Assembly (NCBI GenBank): GCA_905214605.1
Contig: CAJMMY010000044.1
Location: forward strand, 1 to 7,700
Direction: 5' to 3'
Length of the DNA: 7,700 nt
From: an uncultured bacterium
Lineage (GTDB): Bacteria; Bacillota_A; Clostridia; Oscillospirales; Oscillospiraceae
Position numbers and translations under genes: made by a program. Below the pieces are notes generated by a model that was not told where the DNA came from, ran no database searches, and saw only the letters and a program-made list of their open reading frames with translations. Shown here in pieces: positions 5,697 through 7,700 of this stretch (the stretch's first letter is position 1; every line of letters begins with the position of its first letter).

Positions 5697-7164
5697 GCAG
5701 AGAAAAGCACAATGGGCAGAGAAAAAGCGGCAGCTGATGGAGCGGGTGCGGACGGCGCGGGGCACCGTGCAGTTCCAGCTGACGGCGGTTTACTGCGCCA
5801 TTGTGCTGCTGCTTTTGCTGATTCTGAACATTTACCCGGTGATTTCCACCCGAAATGTGGTATTCCGGGATAAAGAGCGGTCCATGACCGCCTCGGCTTC
5901 CGTGATTTCCTCAGCGCTGACGGGATTGGATACGCTGACGGGGGAAAATGTGGCTCCGGTGCTGGAAATCCTGGATGTGGCGGGATTGGACCACATTTTG
6001 ATTACCGACGAGCGGAAAAACGTGGTATACGATACTTGGGGAGAGATGATGGGCTCCAACGTGTCCGGGGTGTACCCGGAATTGGAGCAGGCTTTCCGTG
6101 GGAAAATGGTGTTCCGCTCGGATTACACGGAAGAGAGCTTTTCCAGCCGGGCGGCTGCGCCGGTGATGGTTTCCGGCCGGGTCATCGGCAGCGTGTATCT
6201 CACCGAGGACGATACAGAGCAGGCGGAAATGATTCGGGGCATTCAGCACCGGCTGGCGCTGATGTCTGCGGTGCTTGCATTGCTCGGCTTGGGGGTCAGC
6301 GTGGTATTTGCCGCGGCATTGACCCGGAGAATCAAGGAATTGGCGCAGGCGGTGCGGGTGGTGCAGGCGGGCGATTACACCCACCACATTCAAACCCGGG
6401 GCAGCGACGAAATTACGGAGTTGGGAGAGGAATTCAACAGCATGACAGATATTCTCCGGCAGACGGAGCAATCCCGGCGGCAGTTTGTTTCTGACGCCTC
6501 CCATGAGCTGAAAACGCCTTTGGCCTCCATTCGGCTGCTGACGGACAGCATTCTGCAAAGCGAGAAGATCGACCGGGAAACCATTCTGGATTTTGTGGGC
6601 GACATCGGACAATCGGCTGCCCGGCTCCAGAGCATGACGGAAAAACTGCTGGATTTGTCCCGTTTGGACAGCGGCGCGGTGACGGAATCCGTGCCGGTGG
6701 ATATGGCGGCGCTGGCTCACGAAATTCTCCGTATGCTCCGACCGTTGGCGGAGGAAAAGCAGGTGGAGCTGATTTGCGCGGCGGAATCCCCGGTATACGT
6801 GATGGCAACGGAAGACGATTTGTATCAGATTCTGTTCAATCTGGGGGAGAATGCGGTAAAATATAATGTACCCGGGGGAACGGTTACCATGACGGTCACG
6901 GGAGACGGACCGGCAGTGCTGACCGTTTCCGATACGGGCATCGGAATTCCGGAAAAGGATTTGCCCAATATTTTCGCCCGATTTTACCGGGTGGACAAGA
7001 CCCGCAGCCGGGAAGCCGGGGGCAGCGGTTTGGGATTGTCAATTGTGCGGGATACTGTTATAATGCACAGCGGAACCATTGCGGTGTCCCAAAATGTGCC
7101 TCGGGGCACAGTGTTTACGGTGACGTTTCCGCAGGTTTCCGGAGAGGAGCTACAAGTTCTATGA
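5671..7164 (+). CDS. Sensor histidine kinase (HAMP, HisKA, HATPase_c)
   Basis: The membrane sensor that should phosphorylate the response regulator encoded just before it. In the 497-residue reading, transmembrane helix 1 is at about 38-58, an extracytoplasmic sensor at 59-192 and helix 2 at 195-217. The sensor includes LDHILITDERKNVVYD, reminiscent of a PAS/Cache fold. A HAMP linker follows (about 217-268), then the dimerisation domain with the phosphorylated His278 in FVSDASHELKTPLASIRLL. The ATPase domain has the N box NLGENAVKY (390-398), G1 DTGIGIP (421-427), F box FARFYR (435-440) and G2 GGSGLGLSIV (450-459). All catalytic motifs are intact. The start is uncertain: GTG 5671 overlaps the regulator gene by 26 bases, TTG 5686 overlaps by 11, and ATG 5737 (protein starting MERVRTARG) lies 41 bases past its stop. 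None has a strong ribosome site, and the last would give 475 residues of ordinary layout. The stop overlaps the next gene as ATGA. Confidence 0.93.
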   Translation: MWVITLWTEQRKAQWAEKKRQLMERVRTARGTVQFQLTAVYCAIVLLLLLILNIYPVISTRNVVFRDKERSMTASASVISSALTGLDTLTGENVAPVLEILDVAGLDHILITDERKNVVYDTWGEMMGSNVSGVYPELEQAFRGKMVFRSDYTEESFSSRAAAPVMVSGRVIGSVYLTEDDTEQAEMIRGIQHRLALMSAVLALLGLGVSVVFAAALTRRIKELAQAVRVVQAGDYTHHIQTRGSDEITELGEEFNSMTDILRQTEQSRRQFVSDASHELKTPLASIRLLTDSILQSEKIDRETILDFVGDIGQSAARLQSMTEKLLDLSRLDSGAVTESVPVDMAALAHEILRMLRPLAEEKQVELICAAESPVYVMATEDDLYQILFNLGENAVKYNVPGGTVTMTVTGDGPAVLTVSDTGIGIPEKDLPNIFARFYRVDKTRSREAGGSGLGLSIVRDTVIMHSGTIAVSQNVPRGTVFTVTFPQVSGEELQVL

Positions 7165-7661
7165 CCTTGAAATTACCGATTCCTTGCAAATCGGTCCATG
7201 ATATTTATGAAATTACACCGGAATTTCTCCGGTCTCAAGGGGTGCGGGTCCTGCTGATGGATTTGGACAACACCCTTTCCCCCTACTCCGTGGATACGGC
7301 GACCCCGGAGCTGAAACAGTGGATTCAGCGCATGAAAGACGGCGGTGTGCTGCCCTTTTTGTTTTCCAACAGCAAAACGGACCGCCCGTTGTGGTTTTCT
7401 CAGCAGTTGGACATTGACTACGTCAAACTGGCGAAAAAGCCCCGGCAGGGAATGCTCCGTCAGGTGTTGGATCGGCTGCAGGTTTCCCCGGAGGAAACCG
7501 CCATTGTGGGCGACCAGATTTATACCGATGTGCTTTGCGGCAGCCTGGGCGGATTGTATACCATTGTGGTGCGGCCCATCAAACTGGAAAATCCTCTCCA
7601 TACCCTACGGTACGGTGCGGAATTCCCATTCCGAATGTTGTATAAGGTGGTGCGGAAATGA
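7161..7661 (+). CDS. yqeG: YqeG-family HAD-IIIA phosphatase
   Basis: A 166-residue cytoplasmic phosphatase of the haloacid dehalogenase superfamily, subclass IIIA; YqeG proteins are normally about 165-180 residues. Motif I is LLMDLDNTLSPY (31-42) with nucleophile Asp34 and acid/base Asp36. Motif II is in FLFSNSK (66-72). The motif III lysine is in KLAKKPRQGM (89-98), and motif IV is VGDQIYTDVLCG (116-127) with Asp118 and Asp123 for Mg2+. There is no large cap domain, as expected. The physiological substrate is unknown for the family; some homologues have been linked to nucleotide or phospholipid phosphates, and nothing here decides this. The ATG at 7161 overlaps the kinase stop (ATGA) and has GGAGAGGAG at 7141-7149. 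In Bacillus yqeG lies in the yqeGHI-aroE region, whereas here it follows a two-component system, so the context differs. Confidence 0.94.
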   Translation: MTLKLPIPCKSVHDIYEITPEFLRSQGVRVLLMDLDNTLSPYSVDTATPELKQWIQRMKDGGVLPFLFSNSKTDRPLWFSQQLDIDYVKLAKKPRQGMLRQVLDRLQVSPEETAIVGDQIYTDVLCGSLGGLYTIVVRPIKLENPLHTLRYGAEFPFRMLYKVVRK

Positions 7662-7700
7662 CAAATTTGCAGAAATTACAGAACAAGCTTGTGGAAAACG
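7658..7700 (+). CDS. Start of a further operon gene, possibly an M24 Xaa-Pro peptidase (runs off right edge)
   Basis: An ATG at 7658 overlaps the yqeG stop as ATGA and has AAGGTGG at 7644-7650 seven bases upstream, so a translationally coupled next gene begins here. Only 14 codons are present, reading MTNLQKLQNKLVEN. This resembles the amphipathic first helix of Xaa-Pro aminopeptidase/dipeptidase proteins of the M24 (creatinase-like) family. That identification rests on a short, low-information stretch and is a guess; the existence of the gene is much better supported than its name. Confidence 0.6.
   Translation, partial: MTNLQKLQNKLVEN

Noticed and set aside
5911..6720. 269-codon open frame on the minus strand
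   Set aside because: Antisense shadow of the histidine kinase gene; the His/Arg/Gln-rich composition is typical of antisense translation of GC-rich coding sequence.
5007..7164. Naming the two-component pair PhoP/PhoR
   Set aside because: The domain layout fits, but many OmpR-type pairs look alike, there are no phosphate uptake genes nearby, and no PhoP-type 11-base-period boxes were found in the control region.

Overview
The window looks like chromosomal housekeeping DNA from a fairly GC-rich member of the Clostridia, probably an Oscillospiraceae/Ruminococcaceae-type gut bacterium. This rests on an HrcA-type CIRCE operator in front of groES-groL, strong AGGAGG-like ribosome binding sites, TTG start codons, a YqeG-family phosphatase and an S11 penicillin-binding protein with a C-terminal membrane anchor. 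The lineage is inferred from these signs, not from a search. There are no RNA genes, insertion sequences, CRISPR arrays, phage genes or attachment sites that I can support.

Left part, leftward genes (1-4444). The heat-shock chaperonin operon groES-groL occupies 1-642; groL runs off the left edge. It has its own sigma-A type promoter (722-750) followed by a CIRCE operator (684-710). Immediately upstream is a separate leftward operon of three closely packed genes: a membrane-anchored D-Ala-D-Ala carboxypeptidase (2930-4444), a THUMP-domain RNA methyltransferase (1809-2918) and a diacylglycerol-kinase-family lipid kinase (848-1795). A clear intrinsic terminator (811-838) closes that operon and insulates it from the chaperonin promoter. 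The second and third genes both appear to start at TTG.

Divergent control region (4445-4659). About 215 bases separate the carboxypeptidase from a rightward operon. It holds a plausible rightward promoter, a 12-base palindrome lying between its -35 and -10 boxes, a 14-base-period direct repeat whose core also recurs inverted at the -35 box, and two perfect hairpins in the presumed untranslated leader. This is the densest patch of unexplained structure in the window.

Right part, rightward operon (4660-7700). The genes are a short membrane-anchored helix-hairpin-helix (ComEA-like) protein, an OmpR/PhoB-type response regulator, its sensor histidine kinase, a YqeG-family HAD phosphatase, and the first 14 codons of another gene. 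Every junction overlaps, three of them as ATGA, so the set is probably translationally coupled. The kinase senses an extracytoplasmic signal through a roughly 130-residue outer domain and would phosphorylate the regulator at Asp51; the regulon is not apparent from the sequence.

Nothing here clearly amounts to an undescribed system. The points most worth checking are the pairing of a ComEA-like protein with a two-component system, the operator-like structure in the divergent region, and the long cytoplasmic tail on the carboxypeptidase.
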